64,000 nt of DNA from Dolichospermum flos-aquae CCAP 1403/13F (GCF_012516395.1 NZ_CP051206.1:3392501-3456500); one strand, 5' to 3'; shown: positions 1 to 9,343, counted from the stretch's first letter. The notes: generated by a model not told the origin, from the sequence alone. Made by a program: numbers and translations.

Positions 1-824
1 CACGCGATCGCTATCCTGTTTGTTTTTTACATTTAACTATTTCCCCTGAACAAATTAACTGGAATCGTAACCCTGCGAAAACAGAAATTTATCTGAATGA
101 ACTACCTTTTTGGCAAGAACAAATTACTGAAGCCATTAATAAATCATTGCGGATTTCGGAAACTAATATAAAAGAATCTGTTCACACAACCAGAGTTAGT
201 AATTTATTAAAAGTAGCAGAATCTAAAGGTGAATATAATTTCAATTCTCAAAGTTCTCAAAATTTCCAAAGTAATGAAAATCAAAATTATTTAAAAGCTA
301 TTGCTCAAGTCAGTAATACTTATATTGTGGCTGAACATTCTGGAGGAATGTGGCTAGTAGAACAACATATAGCCCATGAACGAGTATTATATGAACAATT
401 ATGTGATAATTGGCAATTAGTCCCTGTGGAAACTCCAATTATTATTTATCAATTATCACCAGCGCAGGTTTCCCAATTACAACGGATTGGTTTAGATATT
501 GAACCTTTTGGTGATAAACTTTGGGCAGTGCGAAACATCCCTAATATGTTAAAACAACGAGAAGATGCTGCTGATGCCATTTTAGAGTTAAGTTGGGGAG
601 GAGATTTACAAACTGCTCAAGTTGCTGTTGCTTGTCGGAGTGCAATTCGCAATGGTACAAAAATGAGTTTACCAGAAATGCAGACCTTATTAGATAATTG
701 GCAACAAACCCGCAACCCGCGTACCTGTCCTCATGGTAGACCAATTTATTTATCTTTGCAAGAATCGGCATTAGCGCGGTTTTTTCGCCGGAATTGGGTA
801 ATTGGGAAAAGTCATGGGATTTGA
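1..824 (+). CDS. mutL: DNA mismatch repair protein MutL, 3' part
   Basis: The reading frame is open from the first bases of the window to the TGA at 822-824, so the 5' end lies outside. The first visible residues (RYPVCFLHL...NPAKTEIYL) match the end of the MutL ATPase/transducer region. A poorly conserved linker follows, then the C-terminal dimerisation/endonuclease domain. That domain shows EQHIAHERVLYE (the DQHAxxExxxxE metal-binding motif with E for the first D), ACRSAIRNG and CPHGRP. These motifs mark the nicking type of MutL found in bacteria lacking MutH. It would act after MutS to incise the new strand. It converges on the helicase gene downstream with a 36-bp gap. Family assignment is firm. 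Confidence 0.93.
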   Translation, partial: RDRYPVCFLHLTISPEQINWNRNPAKTEIYLNELPFWQEQITEAINKSLRISETNIKESVHTTRVSNLLKVAESKGEYNFNSQSSQNFQSNENQNYLKAIAQVSNTYIVAEHSGGMWLVEQHIAHERVLYEQLCDNWQLVPVETPIIIYQLSPAQVSQLQRIGLDIEPFGDKLWAVRNIPNMLKQREDAADAILELSWGGDLQTAQVAVACRSAIRNGTKMSLPEMQTLLDNWQQTRNPRTCPHGRPIYLSLQESALARFFRRNWVIGKSHGI

Positions 825-860
825 AGCTTATCAGAGTATTATTTTAGTCCCGTCCCAATT

Positions 861-3140
861 TCAGCGCGGAAATTGCCGTTTTAAAGCTGCAAAAACTGGA
901 CAAGGGGCTGATGTTTGTAAATTCTCCGGTTTACTCCAGGTAAAGGGGGCTTTTTGAGCCGCAGACATCCATAAAAGTTTTTTGGCTCTAGTCATGGCAA
1001 CATAAAGTAAGCGATATTCTTCGGCGATTTTCAGGTATTTTGATTCTTCCCAAGCTTGAGGAATATCAGGTATAGGTTTTTTGTGAAGTCCCGCACGAAT
1101 TTGGGCGCGGACGACTTCTGATAAAGTAAAATCACCTAAAAATTGTCCTTGGGGGGGAATCCAAAATCTGCCAGGAATTAAATTTTCATGAAGAAAAGGC
1201 AAAAATACATAATCCCAGTCTAGCCCTTTGGCTTTGTGCATGGTAATAATTGTTAATTGCCCGGCTTTAGTATATTGTGCTTCCACATTTTCTGGTTCTA
1301 CAGATTCAAATCTTTCGGAACTGACAATTTCACTTAAAGCTAATATCATTGCCCCCATAGAACTATTCCCAAAAATTTGCAAATTTACCCGTTCTGCAAG
1401 TTTATCAGCAGTAGCCAATTCTGCTTGATCATATTTTAAAGTTAAGGCAAAAAAGGAAATTATTTGATAAAATGGTAGTTCTAAATAAGCCCTAAGTAAA
1501 CTTCGACAAAGATGAGCTGCTTTTTGGACTATTTCTATTTGGGGTGCGCTTAAAAGACTTGGATATAAAAATTCTTCGGGTAGACTAGCTAGAGTGTTAA
1601 TATCTTGAGTCGGAATTAATTGCCGTTCGACGAGAACATCTAAAGTAGCTTTGAGATAATCGGGAGAATGGGGACGATCACAAAACTGTAATAATGATAA
1701 GATCTCTTGAGGAACATGAGAACGGCGTTCTTTTTCTCCCACATCATAAAGTTTAATTTTATGTTCTTTGCATATTGGTTCTAAAGCCGCAGCTAACCAT
1801 CTTCCTTGACGATTTTCTCGCACTAATATCGCTGCACAAGCTTGGGGATTTTCTGTAAATAGTTCAATTGCTCTTTGGGAAAGTAATTCAACTGTATGAT
1901 GAATATCTCTAGGAGTATAAAGTTCCAAACCTTGTCCCACAGGTTCAGGATTGCCATTTTCTTGATTAACTGGTTGAATTTTCTGAATTCTAAATGGTGG
2001 TTGTCTATGATTAGTTTTGACAAAATCCTGATTATTTACCCATTCTAAAGCAAAGTTAGCCGCATCAATAATTATTTGTGTACTACGACCAGCTTGATCC
2101 ATTTCTGCCAGTCTATCTTGAGTTTGACAATCTTCACAAAATTCCCGAAAATAAATAGGGTCAGCAGGTGTAAAAGTGGAATTAATCGCTTGATTAGGAT
2201 CACCAACTCTAATTAAATTTAAGGCTGATTTATCTAAGTTATCTCCAAATTCTTGACTAGCGAGTATTTCTAATAAATCTGTTTGTAGGGGACTAGAATC
2301 TTGAGCTTCATCTTCAAAAACAGCAAAAACTTTATTTTGTTCAATCCGGCAGGTACTAGGATTTTTTAAAACTTTTAAAGCCCCTAAAATCATATCATCG
2401 TAATCAATGAAATCTTGCAACTGCATGATTTTTTGATATTGTGCATATAATCCGGCTGCGACTTTCAAAATTCCATATTTATCTGAAGTTTGTTCACTCC
2501 ACTTGAATAAATCTGCGGGTGATATTCCTGAACTTTTCGCTTCATGAATCACCGTATAAGCTAAATCTGGTAATACTTCCGTTCTTAACACTGACTGACG
2601 ACGGAGTTTTTCGGTTTCTTCTCCATCAAATTGCTTTCCTGCAAGTAAACGTAGATAAATTTCTGGATCATTAGCAATCCATTGTTCTACGGCTGTCCGA
2701 ATGAATTTATGACTTTGATTCGGTGTAATTAAGGTCGCATTTTCTAACTGTAACCCGGATAAATGAGGATGACGACTAGCGATAATTAAGGCTAAACCAT
2801 GCAAAGTATAAACGGCAAATCCTGTTTGTGGTAAAGATAATTTTTTTAAATTTTCCCGAATTTTAAATTTAATATTTGCAGTTGCAGAACGGGTAAAGGT
2901 GACAACAATTAACTGTTTATAATCCTTATTGCCAGTATTTAAATAATACTCATATTGACGAGCAATAGCGATCGCTGCTGCTGCCGCCATTCCCGTTGAT
3001 TTGCCCGCCCCTGGCACAGCAGACACCGCCAATGGACCTGATTGCCAATCCGCCATTTGTGTCTGTCCTGGGCGCAGTTGGGCGCGAATGGTGGCGATAT
3101 TTTCTGTTAATTTAGTCAGTGGTGATTGGTCATTAGTCAT
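861..3140 (-). CDS. UvrD/Rep-family superfamily 1 DNA helicase
   Basis: 759 residues with the SF1A helicase motifs in order: Walker A AVPGAGKST (residues 41-49), motif Ia VVTFTRSA, motif II DEAQD (about residue 280), motif III RVGDPNQAI, motif V TMHKAKGLDWDYVFLP and motif VI LLYVAMTRAKK. The length fits UvrD/PcrA-like enzymes, which translocate 3' to 5' on single-stranded DNA in repair. Motif II is DEAQD, as in UvrD relatives. The C-terminus is short, with no clear UvrD tudor-like tail or nuclease domain, so I call it UvrD-like rather than UvrD or AddA. It is convergent with mutL. The ATG at 3140 directly precedes a normal N-terminal helix (LTENIATIRAQLRPGQ). Confidence 0.88.
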   Translation of the reverse strand: MTNDQSPLTKLTENIATIRAQLRPGQTQMADWQSGPLAVSAVPGAGKSTGMAAAAAIAIARQYEYYLNTGNKDYKQLIVVTFTRSATANIKFKIRENLKKLSLPQTGFAVYTLHGLALIIASRHPHLSGLQLENATLITPNQSHKFIRTAVEQWIANDPEIYLRLLAGKQFDGEETEKLRRQSVLRTEVLPDLAYTVIHEAKSSGISPADLFKWSEQTSDKYGILKVAAGLYAQYQKIMQLQDFIDYDDMILGALKVLKNPSTCRIEQNKVFAVFEDEAQDSSPLQTDLLEILASQEFGDNLDKSALNLIRVGDPNQAINSTFTPADPIYFREFCEDCQTQDRLAEMDQAGRSTQIIIDAANFALEWVNNQDFVKTNHRQPPFRIQKIQPVNQENGNPEPVGQGLELYTPRDIHHTVELLSQRAIELFTENPQACAAILVRENRQGRWLAAALEPICKEHKIKLYDVGEKERRSHVPQEILSLLQFCDRPHSPDYLKATLDVLVERQLIPTQDINTLASLPEEFLYPSLLSAPQIEIVQKAAHLCRSLLRAYLELPFYQIISFFALTLKYDQAELATADKLAERVNLQIFGNSSMGAMILALSEIVSSERFESVEPENVEAQYTKAGQLTIITMHKAKGLDWDYVFLPFLHENLIPGRFWIPPQGQFLGDFTLSEVVRAQIRAGLHKKPIPDIPQAWEESKYLKIAEEYRLLYVAMTRAKKLLWMSAAQKAPFTWSKPENLQTSAPCPVFAALKRQFPR

Positions 3141-3309
3141 TAGTTTTTATACAAGCTGTGTAATTTGATTTAAGTTAATATCCTCAATGAGAGGAATATC
3201 TACAGGGGTAGGTTTATTACATCGTACGATGCCTGCGGAGCGCTGGGCGATCGCTTTACTCCCTAATTTTGCTAAACTAGAATAAACCTCACACCAGCAG
3301 GAGGACATA

Positions 3310-4053
3310 ATGACTTTTACAACTGATATCCAGGAAGATCAAGACTTACGCCCTTATCCAGAAACCTCTCTTCCAGATCATACCCAACTACCAGAGTCGG
3401 ACGGCACGTTTGTGAAAAATTGGCAAGAACATCCTCAAAGTATTCTCCTGACAGACTCTATTCAGCCTGTGTTGCAAAAACTTTATCCTGATAGTCAATA
3501 TTTTATTGGACAGGATTTAGGTATTTATTGGCGTATTACTGAACCACCTGAGAAAGGTGCAGAAGCACCAGACTGGTTCTATGTTCCCAATGTACCACCT
3601 ACCTTAAATGGTAAAACCCGACGCTCCTATGTCCTTTGGCAAGAATTTATTGCTCCATCAATTGTTTTAGAATTTGTTTCGGGGAATGGTGCAGAAGAAC
3701 GAGATAAAACTCATTGGAAAGGTAAATTTTGGATTTATGAGCAGGTAATTCGTACTCCTTTTTACGGCATTTATGAAGTGAATAAAGCCAGTATAGAAGT
3801 TTATGAATTAATTGGTGGAAAATATCAGTTATTAGCAGCAAATGAACGAGGACATTATTCAATTACACCTATGGGTGTGGAGTTAGGTTTATGGCATGGA
3901 GAATATCAGAATGCGGAATTACCTTGGTTGCGGTGGTGGGATTTGCAAGGCAATTTGTTATTAACTGGTGAAGAAAGAGCCGAACAAGAAACACAAAGGG
4001 CAAATCGTTTGGCTGCACAATTACGGGCTTTGGGAATTGAACCAGAAGCGTAA
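3310..4053 (+). CDS. Uma2-family putative endonuclease (DUF820)
   Basis: 247 residues preceded by a very strong ribosome-binding site (AGGAGG, 5 bases before the ATG). The core resembles the Uma2/DUF820 family, common in many copies in cyanobacteria, with a restriction-endonuclease-like fold. Visible are an acidic residue in EAPDWFYVP, a strand with a conserved Glu (SIVLEFVS) and the following K/W-rich stretch (HWKGKFWIYEQ). The C-terminal tail (ERAEQETQRANRLAAQLRAL) is the helical, probably coiled-coil extension seen in the long cyanobacterial subfamily. The biological role of the family is unknown; nuclease activity is inferred from the fold. It stands alone, 226 bp upstream of the WD40 gene on the same strand. 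Confidence 0.85.
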   Translation: MTFTTDIQEDQDLRPYPETSLPDHTQLPESDGTFVKNWQEHPQSILLTDSIQPVLQKLYPDSQYFIGQDLGIYWRITEPPEKGAEAPDWFYVPNVPPTLNGKTRRSYVLWQEFIAPSIVLEFVSGNGAEERDKTHWKGKFWIYEQVIRTPFYGIYEVNKASIEVYELIGGKYQLLAANERGHYSITPMGVELGLWHGEYQNAELPWLRWWDLQGNLLLTGEERAEQETQRANRLAAQLRALGIEPEA

Positions 4054-4279
4054 TATTATTTGGATTTTGGGTTAAAAATACTATTACACGTATCTTTGGA
4101 TTTGGTGGGTGTGAGAAATCTGGGTTAATATGTCTTTGTTAAAGCAGCAAGATTTAACTGGCTGCTTTGGTATTTATAATTGTTGAATATTTTTCAATCC
4201 TTGACAAGTTATACTATATTTTAAAGCTTATTTATTCAAAATTACTGAGCAATACCTAACTGATAAAAAACAATTACTA

Positions 4280-6055
4280 ATGTCAAACGAAATCCCTAAT
4301 AGCAACTTCCTCACCGGAATAAAACTTCAACATACACTCTCCTGTCACAAAGAAATAAACATAATTGCATGGTCACCCGATGGCAAAATTATAGCTGCTG
4401 GCTATAACGACAAAATTATCAGACTTTGGGATGCACAGAAGGGAAAAGTAAGTCAAACACTTAAAGGACACTCAGCCGAAGTATATGGTTTAGCTTGGTC
4501 ACCAAATGGACGGATGTTGGCTTCAGCTTCAGCAGATCAAACTATTAGGCTATGGGATTTAAAGACTAGTAAATTGCATCGTCTTCTTAAAGGACATTCT
4601 GGTCAAGTCTGGAGTTTAGCATGGTCACCGGATGGACAGGTACTCGCTTCGGCTGGAGATGATGAAATAGTTAGACTTTGGGATGTTTGGACTGGGAGAC
4701 CTCTGCAAAAACTTAAAGATCCAAGGCTTCAGGTTAACTGTGTAGCTTGGTCAAATAATGGACAAATACTTGCTTTAGGGGGAGGTGATGGCATTCTTTG
4801 GATATGGGACGAACGAAACCAAGAACTCCGCAGAATGCAAAAAGAACACCCTGATGTCATTTACAGTACAGCATGGTCACCAAATGGACAGATACTAGCT
4901 TCGTCTGGTGATTCACCAACTCAACCCGGTGACTTCACAATCAAAATCTGGAATTGGGAAACAGGAGAACAAATCAAAGTTCTTAAAGGTCATACAAAAG
5001 CAATATACTCTGTTTCTTTCTCAGCAGATGGTCGTCTTTTTGCATCTCTGTCTGGAGATGGTAGCATTCGGGTTTGGCATTCTGACACATGGGATCTAGT
5101 AGCAGTTATTAAAGAAGATGGAAGTGCAATTTCTGGTCTAGCATTTCATCCGCAAAAGTCTGTACTAGCTTCAGTTTGTGAACAAAATATGGCTATTCGT
5201 GTCTGGGATATAGAAGTTGATTTTCTTTTAGGTAAAATCCAAAATCAAAATGATAATAGTGCAAAAGAACTTGGCATTACTGACAAAATAGAATTATCTT
5301 ATGAATCTCAGATAACCTCAGATTTACATCATGATATACAAGAGAAAAAAGACTTTATTTCTGATGTTAATTACCCCAACATTTTGAATAAAGATGATAA
5401 AATCTTAATCTTTACTTCAGATTTATCTCATCCTCAAGAAGTATTATCATCTCTAACGATAGAAAAAGCTTGTACTAATGAAAGTATAAACCCAATCAAT
5501 GAAAATGAGACTATTCAGGATAATCACTCAGCTAAATTACTAGAAAATTTACTGCAAATTCCACCAGGAAGAGAACATTGGCGGCAATATGAAGATATTT
5601 GTATTAAAATCCTCAATTATGCATTTATTCCTCCCTTGCTTTTGCCAAAAATTCAATTCAAATCAGAAGATGGACTTGATAGGTTAGATGCTATCTATCC
5701 TATATCAAGTGGTGATCCAATTTGGGGTAGAATACAAATTCAATTTAAGACTAGGTATGTTGTAACAGAATTTAAAAATTATGTAAATCCTCCTGATCAA
5801 AAAGCTGTAGAGTCACTATCTCAATATTTATATATTCCTGGGTTACGTTCATTTGGTATTCTATGTAGTCGAAAAAAAGCAAGTGATTCAGCCTTAAAAG
5901 CAAGACGTAGAGCTTGGCTTGATGCTAATAAGTTAATAGTTATGCTGTGCGATCAGGATATGCAAGAAATATTAAGTCTTAAAGCTAATGATCAGAATCC
6001 AGCACAAGTAATTGACAGTCAAATTGATGATTTTTTCATGCATCTATGTCCATAA
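4280..6055 (+). CDS. WD40 beta-propeller fused to putative PD-(D/E)XK nuclease domain
   Basis: 591 residues. Residues about 16-315 form seven WD40 repeats (AWSPDGK...IRLWD type, repeated with GH dipeptides in several blades), enough for a closed seven-bladed propeller. A polar linker, rich in N, D, S and E (about 316-420), leads to a distinct C-terminal domain. In it I see a helix with REHWRQYEDICIKIL, then D470 in DRLDAIYP, then E497 and K499 in VVTEFKNY. The order helix-E / D / ExK on a strand is the PD-(D/E)XK signature; a following KARRRAWLD and IVMLCDQDM pattern fits the rest of such a fold. It would be a sensor (propeller) plus DNA-cleaving effector. No signal peptide or membrane segment. 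It is followed 131 bp later by the HEPN-motif gene on the same strand. The nuclease call rests on pattern matching. Confidence 0.7.
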   Translation: MSNEIPNSNFLTGIKLQHTLSCHKEINIIAWSPDGKIIAAGYNDKIIRLWDAQKGKVSQTLKGHSAEVYGLAWSPNGRMLASASADQTIRLWDLKTSKLHRLLKGHSGQVWSLAWSPDGQVLASAGDDEIVRLWDVWTGRPLQKLKDPRLQVNCVAWSNNGQILALGGGDGILWIWDERNQELRRMQKEHPDVIYSTAWSPNGQILASSGDSPTQPGDFTIKIWNWETGEQIKVLKGHTKAIYSVSFSADGRLFASLSGDGSIRVWHSDTWDLVAVIKEDGSAISGLAFHPQKSVLASVCEQNMAIRVWDIEVDFLLGKIQNQNDNSAKELGITDKIELSYESQITSDLHHDIQEKKDFISDVNYPNILNKDDKILIFTSDLSHPQEVLSSLTIEKACTNESINPINENETIQDNHSAKLLENLLQIPPGREHWRQYEDICIKILNYAFIPPLLLPKIQFKSEDGLDRLDAIYPISSGDPIWGRIQIQFKTRYVVTEFKNYVNPPDQKAVESLSQYLYIPGLRSFGILCSRKKASDSALKARRRAWLDANKLIVMLCDQDMQEILSLKANDQNPAQVIDSQIDDFFMHLCP

Positions 6056-6186
6056 ATTAAGTACAAGCTGACTAACATTAAAAAATCGCTTTACTATCCA
6101 TAGTATTTAGGATTGCCCTAGGATAATTTAACGCAAAAATATCAAAGGACGTATAATAACTTTATTATTTTTTGAAATACGTCAAA

Positions 6187-7638
6187 ATGCTTCCTCAAGA
6201 TAAAAATTTAATTCTCAAAGAAAAAGTCAAACTGTACAACAACATTGCCAAGATAAACGATTGTGAAGGTCGTCTATTAGCAGAACTTGAAATATACCCC
6301 ACACCGCGCATTACTTGGGAGTTTGAGATGCTTGGTAATGTTCAGTGCAATGTTCCACGTTCCGCAGTTTTCCAGTCAGATCCCTTAAATCCTTTAAAGG
6401 GATATTATTTTTCCATAGACAAGCCATTTTATAGCGGCGATTATTCTACAGTTATTGGTGTAAGAGCGATTAGAGGTGCTACTGCTCAGGCACTTTATGG
6501 TGATATTGAAAATACAGGACATATATTTACATTTTATTTACCTAATACTCGCTTTCAACTTACAAGTAATGGACAAAAGGGGTTAACTACACAGGTAACA
6601 GAAACAGCAACTGGTAAACAAGTAGAATTGAAAACAGGAGGAAAATGTATAGACTTACCTATAGATGATACTTGGAATATCAGCTTGGAAATACGAAATG
6701 AAGCCCTTGAATGGCTCAAGCCAGAAAATCGCAATATAGGTACACTGATAACTACAGTTGGTCAGCTTTATCAACCAAAATATAAAGCTACAGAGCCTGA
6801 GACTTTCTCTGAGCTTCAAACCATTACACTCAAAGATACTTTAGATCGCCTCAAAAACCTCAATTGGGTTCTGTCTTATGCAAATGGGGGATATTTAGGA
6901 TCTCTTTATGTTCAGGGTGAACAATATACTCAAGATATATTCCATCATGTTATTACGTCTTGTGCCGTCGCTCAGGCATCTCAGACTACTCCTTTAGAGC
7001 AATTAGGTTATTCATGGATCACATCAAACAGTGACCTGACGGGTTATTTAAAGTGTTTTTCTACTTTTGAACGCATGATCCAAAACACATTTTGGAATGA
7101 TACCTTTGACTTTGTGTTAAATCAGTATTTCCAAGCAACACGACCAATGACATGGGAAATAAGAGCTAGTGCTGCTGGTGCTGCTCTTGAGCGGTTAAGT
7201 TATACCATTCTTGTAGAGGAAGAAACTGATGCGACTAAACAAGCTAAGTGCAAATTACTCTTTGCTATCAGGAAAAATAAAGAGGTTGAAACAGAATATA
7301 AAGAATATTGTAAGTCCTCTAAATATCAAAAAGAAGACGAGAAATATTTAAGCATGACTGGAATTAGATTGAGTCTTTTACTTGAACGAATAGGACTAAT
7401 TAATGATATCAATCCTGACAAAATACAATCTTTTCTTGATGTCCGAAATGATGCTGTTCATCCCAGAGTAGGCACTATGACAGATGAACAGCGTTGGCCT
7501 TTAATTAAACAAGCTATTCAATGGATAGATGAAGTTTTATTATGGCGGCTTGGTTATAGTGGAGAATATCTTGATCGCACACAGGGAATATCTATAAATT
7601 CACGTTATGACCTGAGTTTACGTGATCCAAATTGGTAA
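6187..7638 (+). CDS. HEPN-motif protein (putative ribonuclease), partner of WD40-nuclease
   Basis: I chose the ATG at 6187 (483 residues); a TTG at 6172 would add five residues and neither has a clear ribosome-binding site. The N-terminal two thirds is a beta-rich region I do not recognise. The C-terminal part is helical and contains LDVRNDAVHPR, an R-x4-H motif (R420, H425) with Asn after Arg. That is the catalytic signature of HEPN ribonucleases. It sits in the right setting: a helix before (MTGIRLSLLLERIGL) and a helix after (LIKQAIQWIDEVLLWRLGY). The overall plan, unknown N-terminal domain plus HEPN, resembles ApeA-type abortive-infection proteins, but I cannot confirm homology. It lies 131 bp after the WD40-nuclease gene, same strand, and probably acts with it. 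Confidence 0.62.
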   Translation: MLPQDKNLILKEKVKLYNNIAKINDCEGRLLAELEIYPTPRITWEFEMLGNVQCNVPRSAVFQSDPLNPLKGYYFSIDKPFYSGDYSTVIGVRAIRGATAQALYGDIENTGHIFTFYLPNTRFQLTSNGQKGLTTQVTETATGKQVELKTGGKCIDLPIDDTWNISLEIRNEALEWLKPENRNIGTLITTVGQLYQPKYKATEPETFSELQTITLKDTLDRLKNLNWVLSYANGGYLGSLYVQGEQYTQDIFHHVITSCAVAQASQTTPLEQLGYSWITSNSDLTGYLKCFSTFERMIQNTFWNDTFDFVLNQYFQATRPMTWEIRASAAGAALERLSYTILVEEETDATKQAKCKLLFAIRKNKEVETEYKEYCKSSKYQKEDEKYLSMTGIRLSLLLERIGLINDINPDKIQSFLDVRNDAVHPRVGTMTDEQRWPLIKQAIQWIDEVLLWRLGYSGEYLDRTQGISINSRYDLSLRDPNW

Positions 7639-7684
7639 TTTAGATCATGTAAACTCAAAACGGCTTAATTATTCGACTCTATAG

Positions 7685-7939
7685 GTAGGGGTTTAGCAAT
7701 GCTTAGTGGTGTCAACTTAGGCTACAAATAGCTTATTTGTTTAGCTTCCAAACCCGCCCGGAACTTAAGTTCCGGTCTAATAGCCAAAGTAAACTAAAGT
7801 TTACTAAAGAATTTAAAAATTTTTATGGTTATTTAGTCATCTTTAGATGACTTTTGCTATCAGACTGGGAATTCATTCCCAGTTGGGTTGTCGGGTTTTC
7901 GTTAAGTTGACACCTATGAAGCTCTTGCTTTACCCCTAC
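7685..7939. mobile_element. MITE-like element with about 35-bp terminal inverted repeats
   Basis: The left end begins GTAGGGGTTTAGCAA and contains GGTGTCAACTTA (7708-7719). The right end read on the other strand begins GTAGGGGTAAAGCAA and contains the same 12-mer (7903-7914 on plus is TAAGTTGACACC). The two ends align over 35-37 bases with a small length difference. No transposase is encoded, so this looks like a 255-bp non-autonomous element. Its centre carries the four-hairpin cluster described separately. No clear target-site duplication is visible. Confidence 0.6.
7758..7882. repeat. four-hairpin cluster: two inverted paired-hairpin modules
   Basis: Four 18-nt inverted repeats, each with 8-bp arms and a 2-nt centre, lie at 7758-7775, 7788-7805, 7835-7852 and 7865-7882. 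Within each pair the gap is exactly 12 nt. The first gap reads TCTAATAGCCAA and the second, on the other strand, TCTGATAGCAAA. Thus two copies of the same module face each other across a 29-nt AT-rich centre. Arm sequences differ between hairpins but stay self-complementary. Confidence 0.7.
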
Positions 7940-8171
7940 AAATCTAGGTTTTTGATAATCTCGCAAAAGTCCATATTCCAACCGTGTTTAGTATATCTTG
8001 ACTTTAAGGAAGTTGGGGTGAAATTGCAAAGATTTGAAAATGCGATCGCTAATTTCCCCATCTCACAAATAGTAACCACCCCACGAAAAAACTGAAAATC
8101 ACATCCTGTAAATCCTGATTCTGACAAATTAGATCATTAAACAATAACATCAGTAACAATTAACAACACGC

Positions 8172-8257
8172 CAGGGAATAAATTCCCTGTCTCATAGCTC
8201 AAGTCCGTTAAAACGGACTAAGAAACTTTGCAATTATTTAGTCATCTTGAGATGACT
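8172..8257. repeat. second paired-hairpin module abutting the raf1 stop codon
   Basis: Inverted repeats of 18 nt at 8172-8189 and 8202-8219 are separated by the 12-nt spacer TCTCATAGCTCA, the same spacer pattern as in the 7.8-kb cluster. After 20 nt comes a third 18-nt hairpin (8240-8257, arms AGTCATCT/AGATGACT), nearly identical to that at 7835-7852. It ends at the base before the raf1 stop codon. The fourth hairpin expected by symmetry is absent, as raf1 coding sequence starts there. It may serve as the raf1 3' end. Confidence 0.65.
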
Positions 8258-9343
8258 TTACTCGTCAATCTGCCAAGCATCTTTGGTATATTCTTCATCC
8301 AATACTTTCTTAGGACGAACCAAAACAATCATTTTTCCTAACAGGGGAATTGCTGGTGCGGTTTCAAACCATTGAAAGTCAATACTATCGCCGTTCTCAA
8401 ACACAAAGTAGTTGGAAATATCCCATTCTCTTTGAGCGCGATCTATAACGATCATAATCGGTTCAACTTTATTTTGATGGGGGTTGGGGAAAATATCGCT
8501 ATTACCAATGACAACTACAGGATCTTCGGCATTTAGTAGCACTTTCCAACCTGGTAAAGATACCCAAGCTTGTTCTCCGGCAAATTTAACAATCCGAAAT
8601 GGTTGAATTTCGGTAATAAATGGTACAGCTTTTAATTCCTGTGATGTTAATGGTAACTCGCCTACAACCGGTAAAATCCGGGGTAAATCTTCATCAATTT
8701 CTAGCCGATAAAATGGTAAAATCGGCGGTGCTACTTTAGCCGTAACGCTAAAATCCATTAACAGTTGTTCTAGTTGTTTTCTAGCTGTTTCGGAGTGAGC
8801 AAAGCGTAATCCCTTGGCAATTAAGCGCGATCGCTCGGATAAGTCAGATTTTTGTTTAGCATATTTCCAGGATTGATAGGCGATCGCATCTCCTGGATGT
8901 TTACTGAAACCTTCTGGTAAACTAGGAAACCAAGAATAATCTTTCACTGCTTTGGCTATATCCCTGACTACATCGGCATCAAGTTTGTATTGATATGTCA
9001 AATCTGCAGTCGTGGCTCGGTCTTCTTGGGTTAATCCACGCAATTCATATAAGACATCACTACTCTTGGTGCTATAATATGCCAATGTTGCCGATGATGA
9101 GCCAGATTTTTCCATAGAATTGTAAACCTGAGAACCAACAATCACCTGATTTTGTTGAATTGGTTCAAATCCAGTGGCTTCAAAGATGTCTTGGGGATTG
9201 TAACCGTTTTTTTGCAGGTAAGCGATCGCTTGTCCCCATTCCACCCAAGTCCCCTGTTTTTGTCTCAGCTTGACTAATAGTTCTGTGGCTGTCTGTGCTA
9301 TATCCTCTGCAGGATTTTGAAGATTGGGCTGTGTTTCGGTCAT
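8258..9343 (-). CDS. raf1: RuBisCO accumulation factor 1 (Raf1)
   Basis: 361 residues, the usual length of cyanobacterial Raf1. The N-terminal half is helical (TATELLVKLRQKQGTWVEWGQAIAYL, then FEATGFEPIQQNQVIVGSQVY), as in the alpha domain that grips RbcL. The C-terminal half is beta-rich (LPFYRLEIDEDLPRILPVVGELPL onward), as in the dimerising beta domain. Raf1 is the chaperone that stabilises RbcL dimers during assembly of form I Rubisco. Its presence is a strong marker for cyanobacteria. A hairpin directly adjoins its stop codon. It is transcribed away from menG, with a 200-bp shared upstream region. Confidence 0.9.
   Translation of the reverse strand: MTETQPNLQNPAEDIAQTATELLVKLRQKQGTWVEWGQAIAYLQKNGYNPQDIFEATGFEPIQQNQVIVGSQVYNSMEKSGSSSATLAYYSTKSSDVLYELRGLTQEDRATTADLTYQYKLDADVVRDIAKAVKDYSWFPSLPEGFSKHPGDAIAYQSWKYAKQKSDLSERSRLIAKGLRFAHSETARKQLEQLLMDFSVTAKVAPPILPFYRLEIDEDLPRILPVVGELPLTSQELKAVPFITEIQPFRIVKFAGEQAWVSLPGWKVLLNAEDPVVVIGNSDIFPNPHQNKVEPIMIVIDRAQREWDISNYFVFENGDSIDFQWFETAPAIPLLGKMIVLVRPKKVLDEEYTKDAWQIDE

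Noticed and set aside
7847-8127. Small frames on both strands between the HEPN gene and raf1 as genes
   Set aside because: They translate the palindromic repeats and the MITE end, and lack family features or ribosome-binding sites.
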